Positions 1 through 6,489 of a DNA stretch of 18,008 nucleotides are shown here, one piece after another (the stretch's first letter is position 1; each line of letters opens with the position of its first letter). The position numbers were made by a program, and so were the translations under genes. This DNA comes from JAMXLO01 sp041487355 (GTDB lineage: Bacteria > Pseudomonadota > Alphaproteobacteria > Acetobacterales > Acetobacteraceae): positions 1-18,008 of the forward strand of contig JBGPND010000096.1 of the NCBI GenBank assembly GCA_041487355.1, written 5' to 3'. The notes below the pieces were generated by a model. That model was not told the DNA's origin, did no database searches, and saw nothing but the letters and a program-made list of their open reading frames with translations.

Positions 1-275
1 CCCACACCAAACAGCGAGGAGGCCGTCTGGCTCCCTCCGGCGCCGCTGTCGATGCGGCAACCGGATTGCAGAATGTCCTGGCGCGGCTGGCCGCGCGGGG
101 GATCGCGGCGTTCCTGCTCGAGCTGACGCGGCCGGAATTCCAGGTGCCGGTCGTTCGGGTCCTGGCATCCGGCCTGCAGATCGAACCCTGTGCGATCGTC
201 AGCGAGCGGCTGGCGCTAGTGATGCGCGAGACCGGCGGCGGGGCCGTTCATACCGGTGGCTTGCCTCTGCTGTAG
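1..275 (+). CDS. YcaO-family protein, C-terminal fragment
   Basis: This is the 3' end of a gene that begins before the window. The reading frame (first full codon at base 3) is open from the edge to the TAG ending at 275. The last residues resemble the end of YcaO-domain proteins: a short helix 'LARLAARGI', then 'ELTRPEFQVPVVRVLASGLQ', which matches the family pattern of a beta-strand ending in D/E-LTRP, a V-P-V-V-R-V strand and a GL(E/Q) turn. It ends 'GGAVHTGGLPLL', like the YcaO proteins often paired with TfuA in alphaproteobacteria, and lacks the PxPxP tail of azoline-forming YcaOs. YcaO enzymes use ATP to activate backbone amides and make azolines or thioamides; the ATP-binding residues lie upstream and are not visible. 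Substrate and partners are therefore unknown. Two tiny ORFs converge on it from the right. Confidence 0.75.
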   Translation, partial: HTKQRGGRLAPSGAAVDAATGLQNVLARLAARGIAAFLLELTRPEFQVPVVRVLASGLQIEPCAIVSERLALVMRETGGGAVHTGGLPLL

Positions 276-326
276 CGAAGCTCATCCCGTCTGACGACAC
301 CCATGACTCGGTTGCCAGGATGCGGT

Positions 327-352
327 GGGGCCGATCCTTTCGGATCGGCCCC
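327..352. terminator. Strong GC hairpin between convergent genes
   Basis: An 11-bp perfect inverted repeat (327-337 with 342-352) closes on a TTTC tetraloop. It lies 51 bp after the YcaO stop and 47 bp past the stop of the converging small ORF at 400-528. There is no T-tract on either side, so it is not a textbook intrinsic terminator. Its position between two 3' ends suggests a bidirectional terminator or an RNA 3'-end stabiliser. Confidence 0.5.
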
Positions 353-399
353 TGTCGCAGAACTGCCGCACCGATTGCGCCGGTGACCTCGCCATCCTT

Positions 400-528
400 T
401 CACTGCCGACGCTGCATTGGCGGGTCCGGCCGTCGCTCCTCTCCACCGCCCGGCCCCAGCCACGCTCCGCCGACGATGGCGACAAACAGGGCGGCAAACG
501 TAACGAGAATCGTGCCTGTCATCGCCAT
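400..528 (-). CDS. Small single-span membrane protein (42 aa), putative
   Basis: A short minus-strand ORF runs from ATG at 528 to TGA at 400. A GGAG lies just before the start, with a second GGAG about 10 nt upstream. The product begins MAMTGTILVTFAALFVAIVGG, a continuous hydrophobic stretch of about 18 residues long enough to cross the membrane once. A short charged, Pro/Arg-rich tail follows (GEERRPDPP..RRQ). A second in-frame ATG two codons later (522) is an alternative start. It lies 32 bp downstream of the secreted-peptide ORF at 561-689 on the same strand and may be cotranscribed with it. No family is recognised. The hydrophobic N-terminus, the ribosome-binding site and the tandem arrangement argue that it is real, but ORFs this short arise by chance in GC-rich DNA. 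Confidence 0.45.
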   Translation of the reverse strand: MAMTGTILVTFAALFVAIVGGAWLGPGGGEERRPDPPMQRRQ

Positions 529-560
529 CTCCGTCGCTCCAGCCGTTGACGCGCGCGGCT

Positions 561-689
561 TCAGCTGTTGCCGCCTTCGTTCTGATTGGGCGGGAACAGG
601 TAGGTGTAGGCGTTGGCAACGGGAGCGAGAGCGCTCGTTGCCAGCGAGATGCCCAGAACCGCCAGTGCAGCAAAGATCGCCTTCTTCAT
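561..689 (-). CDS. Small secreted peptide (42 aa) with Sec signal
   Basis: The ORF runs from ATG at 689 to TGA at 561, with AGGAGA about 7 nt upstream of the start. It begins MKKAIFAALAVLGISLATSA, a textbook Sec signal peptide: two lysines, a hydrophobic core, then 'APVANA', an A-x-A signal peptidase I site. Cleavage would leave only about 15 residues, starting YTYLFPPNQ and rich in Asn, Pro and Gly, with no Cys. No family is recognised. The excellent signal peptide and ribosome-binding site make translation and export likely. It sits upstream of the 42-residue membrane ORF on the same strand and converges on a YcaO gene. A role as substrate of that YcaO protein is conceivable, but nothing in the sequence demonstrates it; a small periplasmic peptide of unknown function is the safer reading. 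Confidence 0.65.
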   Translation of the reverse strand: MKKAIFAALAVLGISLATSALAPVANAYTYLFPPNQNEGGNS

Positions 690-826
690 TGTCGTGTCTC
701 CTTCATGCGCTCCGTCCGCGACAGAGCCTGGTTGCGTTGTTGGTTTCGTCCCAGTCGGGCTTTGCGTTCTCTTTGCATCGGCCGGGCTGACAGGATGGAC
801 AGTGCCGCAACCGAAGTGCCTGCGAA

Positions 827-840
827 GTGAGTCGACTCAC
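827..840. promoter_or_regulatory. Perfect 14-bp palindrome, possible operator
   Basis: GTGAGTCGACTCAC is perfectly self-complementary with no spacer. It lies 36 bp past the stop of the Crp/Fnr-type gene and about 138 bp upstream of the secreted-peptide start. It has the symmetry of a binding site for a dimeric regulator. It has no loop or T-tract, so it is a poor terminator. The protein that would bind is unknown. Confidence 0.35.
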
Positions 841-876
841 TCCGCCGGCGCGATTTTTCCTTGCCCGTGGATGGCG

Positions 877-1650
877 CTACCGTGCCTCGTTGTCGCGCAC
901 GAAGTCCTGCAACGCGGCAACGTCACGCAGCGTCACTGAACCGCCCGCATGCTCAATCCAGCCGGCCGCCCGCCAGGCCTTCAGGTGCTTGTTGATGCTC
1001 TCGCGTATCAGGCCGGTCATCGCACCCAGCTCACGCTGCGACAACTGGAAGCCGATATGCACGCCGCCGGTCACGCGCTGGGAATGCAGATCCGCCAGAT
1101 GGAGCAGCGCCTTCGCCAGCCGCACCGGCGCCGGCAGCGATACGGCGTCCATGCCCTGCGTGGTGACCGCGACCAGGCGTTCGCTGAGCAGGCGGATGGC
1201 CGCGAACATCGCCTCGGGCGTGCGGGCGACCAAGCGCCTGAACAGCCCGCCATCGATCGCCATCACGTGGCAGGCGGTCAGGGACGTGGCGTCGGCCCGG
1301 CGCGGCGAGCCGTTCAGCACCGCAAGCTCGCCAAAGATTGTGCCTGGACCGGCAATCTCCAGCACCACCTCACGACCGTGCGCCGCCATGGTGGACAGCT
1401 TCACATGGCCCTGCAGGACGAGAACCACCGAGCGGCCTTCGTCACCGTTGCGGAACAGCACTCGGTTCTTCGGCAGAGCCCGCACCGGCGATTGGCGCAC
1501 CAGTGCCAGCAGGTCCTGCTCGGCCAGGGAGCCAAGGATGCTATGCGCCCTGATGACCTTCAGGATGGCGTCGGTATCGCGGGCCGGCGTAGCGGCGAGC
1601 CCTGTCCGCGGCTCGCGTAATCCGCCCTCGTTTGTCGGCACACTGTCCAT
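877..1650 (-). CDS. Crp/Fnr-family transcriptional regulator
   Basis: The 257-residue protein has an N-terminal cyclic-nucleotide-binding-type beta-roll (about 30-150). This includes a phosphate-binding-cassette-like segment FGELAVLNGSPRRA at 106-119, close to the Crp consensus with FGE and R present. A long dimerisation helix follows (about 145-185), then a winged helix-turn-helix at about 203-232 (LSQRELGAMTGLIRESINKH). There is no N-terminal cysteine cluster, so it is not an Fe-S oxygen sensor of the FNR type. The ATG at 1650 is chosen over the longer ORF because GGGAG lies 8-12 nt upstream. It acts as a DNA-binding dimer in the cytoplasm, and the ligand cannot be read from sequence. It follows dps on the same strand after 130 bp, so a link to stress or starvation control is plausible but inferred. 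Confidence 0.9.
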   Translation of the reverse strand: MDSVPTNEGGLREPRTGLAATPARDTDAILKVIRAHSILGSLAEQDLLALVRQSPVRALPKNRVLFRNGDEGRSVVLVLQGHVKLSTMAAHGREVVLEIAGPGTIFGELAVLNGSPRRADATSLTACHVMAIDGGLFRRLVARTPEAMFAAIRLLSERLVAVTTQGMDAVSLPAPVRLAKALLHLADLHSQRVTGGVHIGFQLSQRELGAMTGLIRESINKHLKAWRAAGWIEHAGGSVTLRDVAALQDFVRDNEAR

Positions 1651-1780
1651 GTGCGTTGCTCCCTTCGCCGAAGTCCTTTGGCGGGCAGGTTGCAACATCG
1701 CCTGTAGCGGCAGCGTTGTCGGTGAAGTAGCTCACATCCGACGTCAGCCCACCGCCAGGCGTGCTAAGCCGCGGGAACCG

Positions 1781-2263
1781 TCAATCCGGCTCCTGCGTGT
1801 GCGCTTCCAGGAACCACAGCGCCTTGTCGAGGCCGCGTGACGCCTCGGTGAAGATGTCGGCCGTGTCGGCGTCGCCCGCCTCGTCGGCGGCGTCGATCGC
1901 CTTGCGGGTGGCATTGGCGACCTTGCCGAAGCGATCGATCAGCGCGGCCAGGTGGTCCTTGATCGCGTAGATGTCCGTCGGATAGGGCGGCAAGGTCGTG
2001 CCCTTCGCCACCGTCTGCGTCGTTCCCAACGCCGTGCCACCGAGCTGGACGACGCGCTCGGCCATCGTGTCGGTGTAGCCGTCGATCTGGGTGCGGAAAC
2101 CGTCCAGCATCTCGTGGATCGCGATGAACCGCGGCCCCTTCAGGTTCCAGTGGGCCTGCTTGGTCAGCAGCGCAAGGTCGATGGCGTCGGCCAGCCGCGC
2201 ATTCAACAACTCGATCGCGACAGTCTTGGCGTTGGATTGCAGGTCGTTCCTGGTCTGGTGCAT
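1781..2263 (-). CDS. dps: Dps ferritin-like DNA-protection protein
   Basis: This is a 160-residue Dps homologue strongly resembling E. coli Dps. Dps forms a 12-subunit shell that oxidises Fe(II) with hydrogen peroxide, stores the iron and coats DNA in starved cells. All inter-subunit ferroxidase ligands are present: H38 (in QAHWN), H50, D54, D65 and E69 (in HEMLDGF and DTMAER), at the same spacing as H51, H63, D67, D78 and E82 in E. coli. The C-terminal half keeps YPTDIYAIKDHL and ADIFTEASRGLDKALWFLEAH. The N-terminal tail is short and carries only two arginines or lysines before the first helix, so DNA binding may be weak. ATG at 2263 has GAGGAGG upstream; the frame is open further 5' but that part does not look like Dps. 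It sits between a Crp/Fnr regulator and a hydroxybutyrate dehydrogenase on the same strand. Confidence 0.96.
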   Translation of the reverse strand: MHQTRNDLQSNAKTVAIELLNARLADAIDLALLTKQAHWNLKGPRFIAIHEMLDGFRTQIDGYTDTMAERVVQLGGTALGTTQTVAKGTTLPPYPTDIYAIKDHLAALIDRFGKVANATRKAIDAADEAGDADTADIFTEASRGLDKALWFLEAHTQEPD

Positions 2264-2384
2264 GTCGATGAGGCCTCCTCGCCATAGCGGATGCTTCCAC
2301 CAAGTGGTGCCACTCCGCCCCGCGACAAAGTCCGCCACCGTCACGGCGTCGTGAGCACTGGCGACGCGCCAGACCAGGCACTGC

Positions 2385-3167
2385 TCATTGCGCGATCCAA
2401 CCGCCATCCACCGACAAGGCGGCGCCAGTCATCGTGGCGGCGCTGTCGCCACACAGGAATGCCGCCAGCGCACCGATCTGCTCCGGCGTGCTAAATTGTA
2501 GCATCGGCTGCTTCTCGCGCAGCAGCTCCTGCTTCGCCGCGTCGACGGACATGTTCGCCGCCTTGGCCCTGGCTTCGATCTGCTGCTGCACCAGCGGGGT
2601 CAGCACCCAGCCGGGGCAGATGGCATTGCAGGTGACGCCATGGTTCGCGGCATCGATGGCGGTGACCTTGGTCAGACCGACCAGGCCGTGCTTGGCCGCG
2701 ACGTAAGCCGCCTTGCCGCCGCTCGCGACCAGGCCATGCGCGGAGGCGATGTTGATGATGCGCCCCCACTTCCGCTGCCGCATGTCCGGCAATGCCGCCT
2801 TTGTCGCATGAAAGGCGGCCGAGAGATTGATCGCGATGATCGCGTCCCACTTGTCGTCGGGAAACTCGTCGACCGGTGCCACGTATTGGATGCCGGCGTT
2901 GTTGACCAGGATATCGACCGGCCCCAGCGCGCCGCGCGTCTTCGCCACCAGTTCACGAATCTCCGCGGGCTTCGCCATGTCCGCCGGCGAGTAGCCCGTC
3001 CTGATGCCGTGCTGCTCTTGCAGTTGCCTGCTTGTCCGGTCGATGGCCGATCTGTCGCCGAAGCCGTTCAGCATCACGTCGACCCCATGCGCTGCCAGCG
3101 TCGTTGCGATGCCAAGGCCGATGCCACTGGTTGACCCGGTGACGATGGCCACTTTTCCTTTGAGCAT
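2385..3167 (-). CDS. 3-hydroxybutyrate dehydrogenase (SDR family)
   Basis: A 260-residue classical short-chain dehydrogenase. The Rossmann cofactor motif TGSTSGIG is at 10-17 and NNAG at 89-92. The catalytic tetrad is N114, S142 (IASAHG), Y155 and K159 (YVAAK). The segments GIQYVAPVDEFP, SAHGLVAS, CPGWVLTPLVQQQI and the C-terminal SVDGGWIAQ are typical of D-3-hydroxybutyrate dehydrogenase (BdhA/HbdH). That enzyme interconverts 3-hydroxybutyrate and acetoacetate with NAD during use of polyhydroxybutyrate or ketone bodies. ATG at 3167 is chosen because MLKGKVAIVTG is the family's N-terminus; GAAGG lies upstream, and the upstream TTG is less likely. It begins 24 bp after ftsY on the same strand and may be read through from that operon. 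Confidence 0.92.
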   Translation of the reverse strand: MLKGKVAIVTGSTSGIGLGIATTLAAHGVDVMLNGFGDRSAIDRTSRQLQEQHGIRTGYSPADMAKPAEIRELVAKTRGALGPVDILVNNAGIQYVAPVDEFPDDKWDAIIAINLSAAFHATKAALPDMRQRKWGRIINIASAHGLVASGGKAAYVAAKHGLVGLTKVTAIDAANHGVTCNAICPGWVLTPLVQQQIEARAKAANMSVDAAKQELLREKQPMLQFSTPEQIGALAAFLCGDSAATMTGAALSVDGGWIAQ

Positions 3168-3191
3168 CAGAGCAACCTTCCCAGTCTGCAA

Positions 3192-4109
3192 TCAGGCTCC
3201 CACCAGCCCGCGCGCGAAATCACCGGCATCGAATGGCCGCAGGTCGCTCGCCTTTTCGCCGACGCCGACCGCGTGCACCGGCAGGCCAAACGTCTCGGCC
3301 AGCGCCACCACGATGCCGCCGCGCGCGCTGCCGTCGAGCTTGGTCACCACCAGGCCGGTGACATCGACCATCTCCTTGAACACGCGCACCTGCTGGATCG
3401 CGTTCTGCCCCGTCGTCGCGTCCAGCACCAGCAGCACCGAATGCGGCGCCGTCGCGTCCTGCTTGCGCAGCACGCGGATGATTTTCCGCAGTTCGTCCAT
3501 CAGCGCGGCCTTGTTGTGCAGCCGCCCCGCGGTGTCGATCAGCAGCACATCGGCACCGTCCGCCTTCGCCCGCGTCAGCGCGTCGAACGCGAGCCCGGCG
3601 GAATCGGCATTCGTGCCGCCGGAGATCACCGGAGCACCCGTGCGCTCACCCCAGATCTGCAACTGCTCCACCGCCGCCGCGCGGAACGTGTCGCCGGCCA
3701 CCAGCACCGGACGCAGTCCCTGTTCGCGAAAACTCTGCGCGAGCTTGCCTATCGTCGTGGTCTTGCCGGTGCCGTTGACGCCCACCACCAGCACGACATG
3801 CGGCTTATTCGCCGGATCGAGCCGCAGAGGCTGCGCCACCGGCGTCAGGATCGCCGCAATCTCCTCGGCGAGCGACTGCTTGATCTCCTCGTCGGTGACC
3901 TCCTTGCCGAAGCGCGTGCGACGGAAGTTCTCGATCACGCGCCGCGCCACCTCGGTGCCGAGGTCGGCCGAGATCAGTATTTCTTCCAGCTCCTCGAGCG
4001 CCGCGTCATCCAGCCGGCGCTTCTTGAAGACGGCGGAAATCCCCTCGGTCAGCTTCTGCGTGCTGCGCGACAGGCCTTCCTTCAGGCGCGAGAAGAAGCC
4101 GAGTGCCAT
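3192..4109 (-). CDS. ftsY: Signal recognition particle receptor FtsY
   Basis: A 305-residue SRP-type GTPase that receives ribosome-nascent-chain-SRP complexes at the inner membrane. The four-helix N domain (about 1-95, starting MALGFFSRLKEGL) is followed by the G domain: P-loop GVNGTGKT at 110-117, DTFRAAA at 140-146, DTAGR at 192-196 and TKLDG at 256-260. The ending GVGEKASDLRPFDAGDFARGL is typical of FtsY. The acidic A domain of E. coli FtsY is absent, leaving the short NG form with an amphipathic N-terminal helix, as is common outside enterobacteria. The ATG at 4109 overlaps the TGA of mtaB by one base (TGATG), which implies translational coupling. It is the third gene of dapF-mtaB-ftsY. 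Confidence 0.97.
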   Translation of the reverse strand: MALGFFSRLKEGLSRSTQKLTEGISAVFKKRRLDDAALEELEEILISADLGTEVARRVIENFRRTRFGKEVTDEEIKQSLAEEIAAILTPVAQPLRLDPANKPHVVLVVGVNGTGKTTTIGKLAQSFREQGLRPVLVAGDTFRAAAVEQLQIWGERTGAPVISGGTNADSAGLAFDALTRAKADGADVLLIDTAGRLHNKAALMDELRKIIRVLRKQDATAPHSVLLVLDATTGQNAIQQVRVFKEMVDVTGLVVTKLDGSARGGIVVALAETFGLPVHAVGVGEKASDLRPFDAGDFARGLVGA

Positions 4110-5338
4110 CAGGCCGCTTCCGCCAGCAGCGCTTCGCCCGCCACGCTCACCACGCGCGCGGACAGCACCATTCCCGGTTGCGCCGGTGCCGTGAGCCGGA
4201 CCGGGGCGAAATGTTCGGAGTGGCCGCTCTCGCCGGTTTCGGTCAGCAGTGACACCGTCCGCCCCACCTGCGTGGCGAAGAACCGCTGCGCCGCATGCTT
4301 GCCCGCCTCGCGCAGCCGCGCCGCCCGCTCGCGCCGCAGCATGTGCGGCACGGCCGGCATCCGCGCCGCCGGTGTGCCGGGGCGCTCGCTGTAGGGGAAC
4401 ACGTGCAGGAATGGCAGCTCCGCCTCGGTCACGAACTCCAGCGTCTCGGCGAACAGCGCCTCGGTCTCGGTCGGAAATCCGGCGATCAGGTCGGCGCCGA
4501 TGGCGATGCCGGGACGCAGCGCCCGCGCCCGCTCGATCGCGGCCGCCGCATCGGCGCGGAGATGCCGGCGCTTCATCCGCTTCAGGATCAGGTCGCTGGC
4601 CGCCTGCAGCGACAGGTGCAGATGCGGCATCAGCCGCTCCTCCTCGCCGATCAGCCGCCACAGCGCCTCGTCGATCGCCGCCGGATCGAGCGAAGAGAGC
4701 CGCAGCCGCTGCAGCTCCGGCACCAGCGCCAGCAGGCGCCGGACGAGTTGGCCCAAGGTCGGCGACCCCGGCAGATCCGGACCATAGGAGGCAATATCCA
4801 CCCCGGTCAGCACGACCTCCTGGTAGCCCGCCGCCACCAGGGCGCGCACCTGCGCCACCACGGCACCGACCGGCACGCTGCGGCTTGGCCCGCGGCCGAA
4901 CGGGATGATGCAGAACGTGCAGCGATGGTCGCAGCCCTGCTGCACCTGGACGAACGCCCGCGCCCGGCCGGCGAACCCGGTCACCAGATGCGCCGCCGTC
5001 TCGCGCGCCGCCATGATGTCGGACACCGCGCCCGGCGCGTTCGGCACCCAGCTCTCCGGCTTCAGCTTGTCCGCGTTGCCCAGCACGCGGTCCACGCCTG
5101 GCAGGTCGCGCCACGCCTGCGGGTCGATCTGCGCCGCGCAGCCGGTCACCACGATGCGTGCGCCCGGCCGTTCGCGTGCCGCACGGCGGATCGCCTGCCG
5201 CGCCTGCCGTTCGGCTTCGGCCGTCACGGCGCAGGTGTTGACGATCACCGTGTCGGACAGTCCAGCCGCGTGCGAGCGGATGACCTCGCTCTCGTAGGCG
5301 TTCAGCCGGCAGCCGAAGGTGAGGATTTCGACGCTCAT
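4109..5338 (-). CDS. mtaB: tRNA t6A37 methylthiotransferase MtaB
   Basis: A 409-residue radical-SAM methylthiotransferase. It has an N-terminal UPF0004 domain with the three cluster-binding cysteines C10 (TFGCRLN), C36 (NTCAVT) and C67 (TGCAAQ). The radical-SAM CxxxCxxC is at C136, C140 and C143 (GCDHRCTFC). A C-terminal TRAM-like RNA-binding stretch ends about VSVAGEALL. The TFGCR(L/K)N start and lack of MiaB signatures favour MtaB, which converts t6A37 to ms2t6A37 in ANN-decoding tRNAs. The ATG at 5338 is preferred to the long upstream extension because that part is antisense or overlap sequence inside dapF. Start and dapF stop overlap as ATGA, and the stop overlaps the ftsY start, so all three genes are coupled. 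Confidence 0.95.
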   Translation of the reverse strand: MSVEILTFGCRLNAYESEVIRSHAAGLSDTVIVNTCAVTAEAERQARQAIRRAARERPGARIVVTGCAAQIDPQAWRDLPGVDRVLGNADKLKPESWVPNAPGAVSDIMAARETAAHLVTGFAGRARAFVQVQQGCDHRCTFCIIPFGRGPSRSVPVGAVVAQVRALVAAGYQEVVLTGVDIASYGPDLPGSPTLGQLVRRLLALVPELQRLRLSSLDPAAIDEALWRLIGEEERLMPHLHLSLQAASDLILKRMKRRHLRADAAAAIERARALRPGIAIGADLIAGFPTETEALFAETLEFVTEAELPFLHVFPYSERPGTPAARMPAVPHMLRRERAARLREAGKHAAQRFFATQVGRTVSLLTETGESGHSEHFAPVRLTAPAQPGMVLSARVVSVAGEALLAEAA

Positions 5339-6171
5339 GCCGGGTAGGCCGCGAGGTCGATCTCGCCGGTGAACGCAGTCGCCACCGGGCCGGTCATCAG
5401 CACGTGGCCATCCGTCCGCCACTCGATCTCCAGCTCGCCGCCGTCCATCACCACCGAGGCGCGCCTTCCGGCAAGCCCGCGCCGATGCGCATTCACCAGC
5501 GCCGCGCAGGCGCCGGAGCCGCAGGCGAGGGTCAGGCCGGCGCCGCGCTCCCACACGCGCAGCCGGATGCGGTCCGGCGCCAGGATCTGGGCAAAGCCGA
5601 TATTCGCCCGCTCCGGGAACAGCGGATCATGCTCCAGGCTGGCGCCGAGTTCGGCCACGTTCAGCCGCTCCACGTCGCCGACAAAGAATGTCGCATGTGG
5701 GTTGCCCATGCTGGCGGCGGCCGGATTTTCCACCGGTCCGCGCGCCAGATCGAGGTGCAGCGTGTCCATCGCGCGGGCGAGCGGTATCTCCGACCAGTCG
5801 AGGCGTGCCTTGCCCATGTCCACCTGCACGCGCCCGTCCGCCAGCACCTCCGAGTTCAGATTGCCGGCGACGGTGCGGATGACGTGGATGCGCCTGCCCG
5901 TCTCTCTTGCCAGCAGGTCCGCGACGCAGCGCGTGGCATTGCCGCAGGCGCCGGCCTCGGCGCCGTCCGGGTTGCGGATGCGCATGAAGGCGTCGGCATT
6001 GGAGCCTTCCGGCGCCGGCTCGATGCTGATGAACTGGTCGCAACCCACGCCGGTGCGGCGGTTGGCGATTGCCGCCGCGCGCGCCGCGGTCAGGCCGAGC
6101 GGGGCCGACCGTTCGTCGAACACGACGAAGTCGTTGCCGCAGCCGTGCATCTTCACGAAGCGCGCGATCAT
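5335..6171 (-). CDS. dapF: Diaminopimelate epimerase
   Basis: This 278-residue enzyme interconverts LL- and meso-diaminopimelate without a cofactor, feeding lysine and peptidoglycan synthesis. The two catalytic cysteines are visible: C76 in GACGNATRC and C217 in ACGSGACAA. The N-terminus MIARFVKMHGCGNDFVV and the GNPHATFFV segment are typical. The loop before C217 reads ERGAGLT, with L where enterobacterial enzymes have E; as I recall this is usual in alphaproteobacteria, so it is not a sign of inactivity. ATG at 6171 gives the family's normal start. An in-frame ATG nine codons upstream (6198) is possible but less likely. Neither start has a clear Shine-Dalgarno. It is first in the dapF-mtaB-ftsY operon. 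Confidence 0.97.
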   Translation of the reverse strand: MIARFVKMHGCGNDFVVFDERSAPLGLTAARAAAIANRRTGVGCDQFISIEPAPEGSNADAFMRIRNPDGAEAGACGNATRCVADLLARETGRRIHVIRTVAGNLNSEVLADGRVQVDMGKARLDWSEIPLARAMDTLHLDLARGPVENPAAASMGNPHATFFVGDVERLNVAELGASLEHDPLFPERANIGFAQILAPDRIRLRVWERGAGLTLACGSGACAALVNAHRRGLAGRRASVVMDGGELEIEWRTDGHVLMTGPVATAFTGEIDLAAYPA

Positions 6172-6177
6172 GGGTGG

Positions 6178-6183
6178 GTTATA
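6178..6183 (-). promoter_or_regulatory. Candidate -10 box for a leaderless dapF transcript
   Basis: On the minus strand TATAAC lies just 6 nt before the dapF ATG, in a GC-rich region that otherwise has few AT runs. A transcription start about 7 nt downstream would fall on the start codon. A weak -35 (TTCGCC, 3 of 6) lies 17 bp further up (6201-6206). The absence of a Shine-Dalgarno at this start fits. This is inferred from sequence only. Confidence 0.4.
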
Positions 6184-6302
6184 GGTGCCGCAGGTCATCC
6201 GGCGAAAGGCCCACCCCGCAGGGCTATCGCATTTGGCATCAGCGCCTTGCCCGGGCGCCTATGCGCGGTCGCGGGCCCTGCAAAGGAAGCAAGCAAGCTT
6301 TT

Positions 6303-6440
6303 TTAACACGGAGAAGCAGGGAGGACCACGGAGTAAAATTTTCTTGCGCTTCGCGCAGGAAGACAGTTCACCGCGGCGCGAAGCGCCAAGGACTTTGTAC
6401 TCCGTGGCCCTCCGTGGTCCTCCCTGCTTCTCCGTGTTAA
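6303..6440. repeat. 138-bp interrupted palindrome (ACGGAG-type)
   Basis: The outer 31-bp arms (6303-6333 and 6410-6440) are perfect inverted copies, starting TTAACACGGAGAAG and ending CTTCTCCGTGTTAA. Inside them the two halves still match imperfectly: each has ACGGAGTA, then CTT, then a GCGCTTCGCGC-like mini-hairpin, giving arms of roughly 55-65 bp. Flanking AAGCAAG (left) and CTTGCTT (right) may extend the symmetry. Each arm carries iterated CACGGAG/GGGAGGAC-like units. No ORF or transposase is present, so it resembles a non-autonomous repeat of the MITE/REP kind. Unlike most such repeats it sits between two divergent promoters. Confidence 0.85.
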
Positions 6441-6489
6441 ATGCTGTCTTGCTTCCATCTTCGACCGCGATCGAGGCAAGGGAACCACC

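Larger units (their letters stand above)
6172..6489. other. Divergent intergenic region, dapF / hot-dog hydratase
   Basis: This 318-bp gap separates dapF (leftward) from the hydratase (rightward). It holds the candidate dapF -10 box (6178-6183), a small GC hairpin near 6240-6257 (GCGCC..GGCGC) and the 138-bp interrupted palindrome at 6303-6440. A good ribosome-binding site (AAGGGA) lies just before 6490. No coding capacity is credible here; the ORFs in all frames are short and consist of repeat sequence. Confidence 0.7.

Noticed and set aside
2264..2407. 49-codon in-frame extension of dps
   Set aside because: No similarity to Dps N-termini, no start-site signal, and the internal ATG at 2263 has an excellent GAGGAGG.
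5339..5554. N-terminal extension of mtaB inside dapF
   Set aside because: The extension is Arg-rich shadow sequence; MSVEILTFGCRLN at 5338 is the normal family start and gives the ATGA overlap with dapF.
5935..6170. DapF active-site loop with L instead of the usual E (ERGAGLT) as a sign of inactivity
   Set aside because: Both catalytic cysteines are present and, as I recall, the GLT variant is common in alphaproteobacterial DapF.
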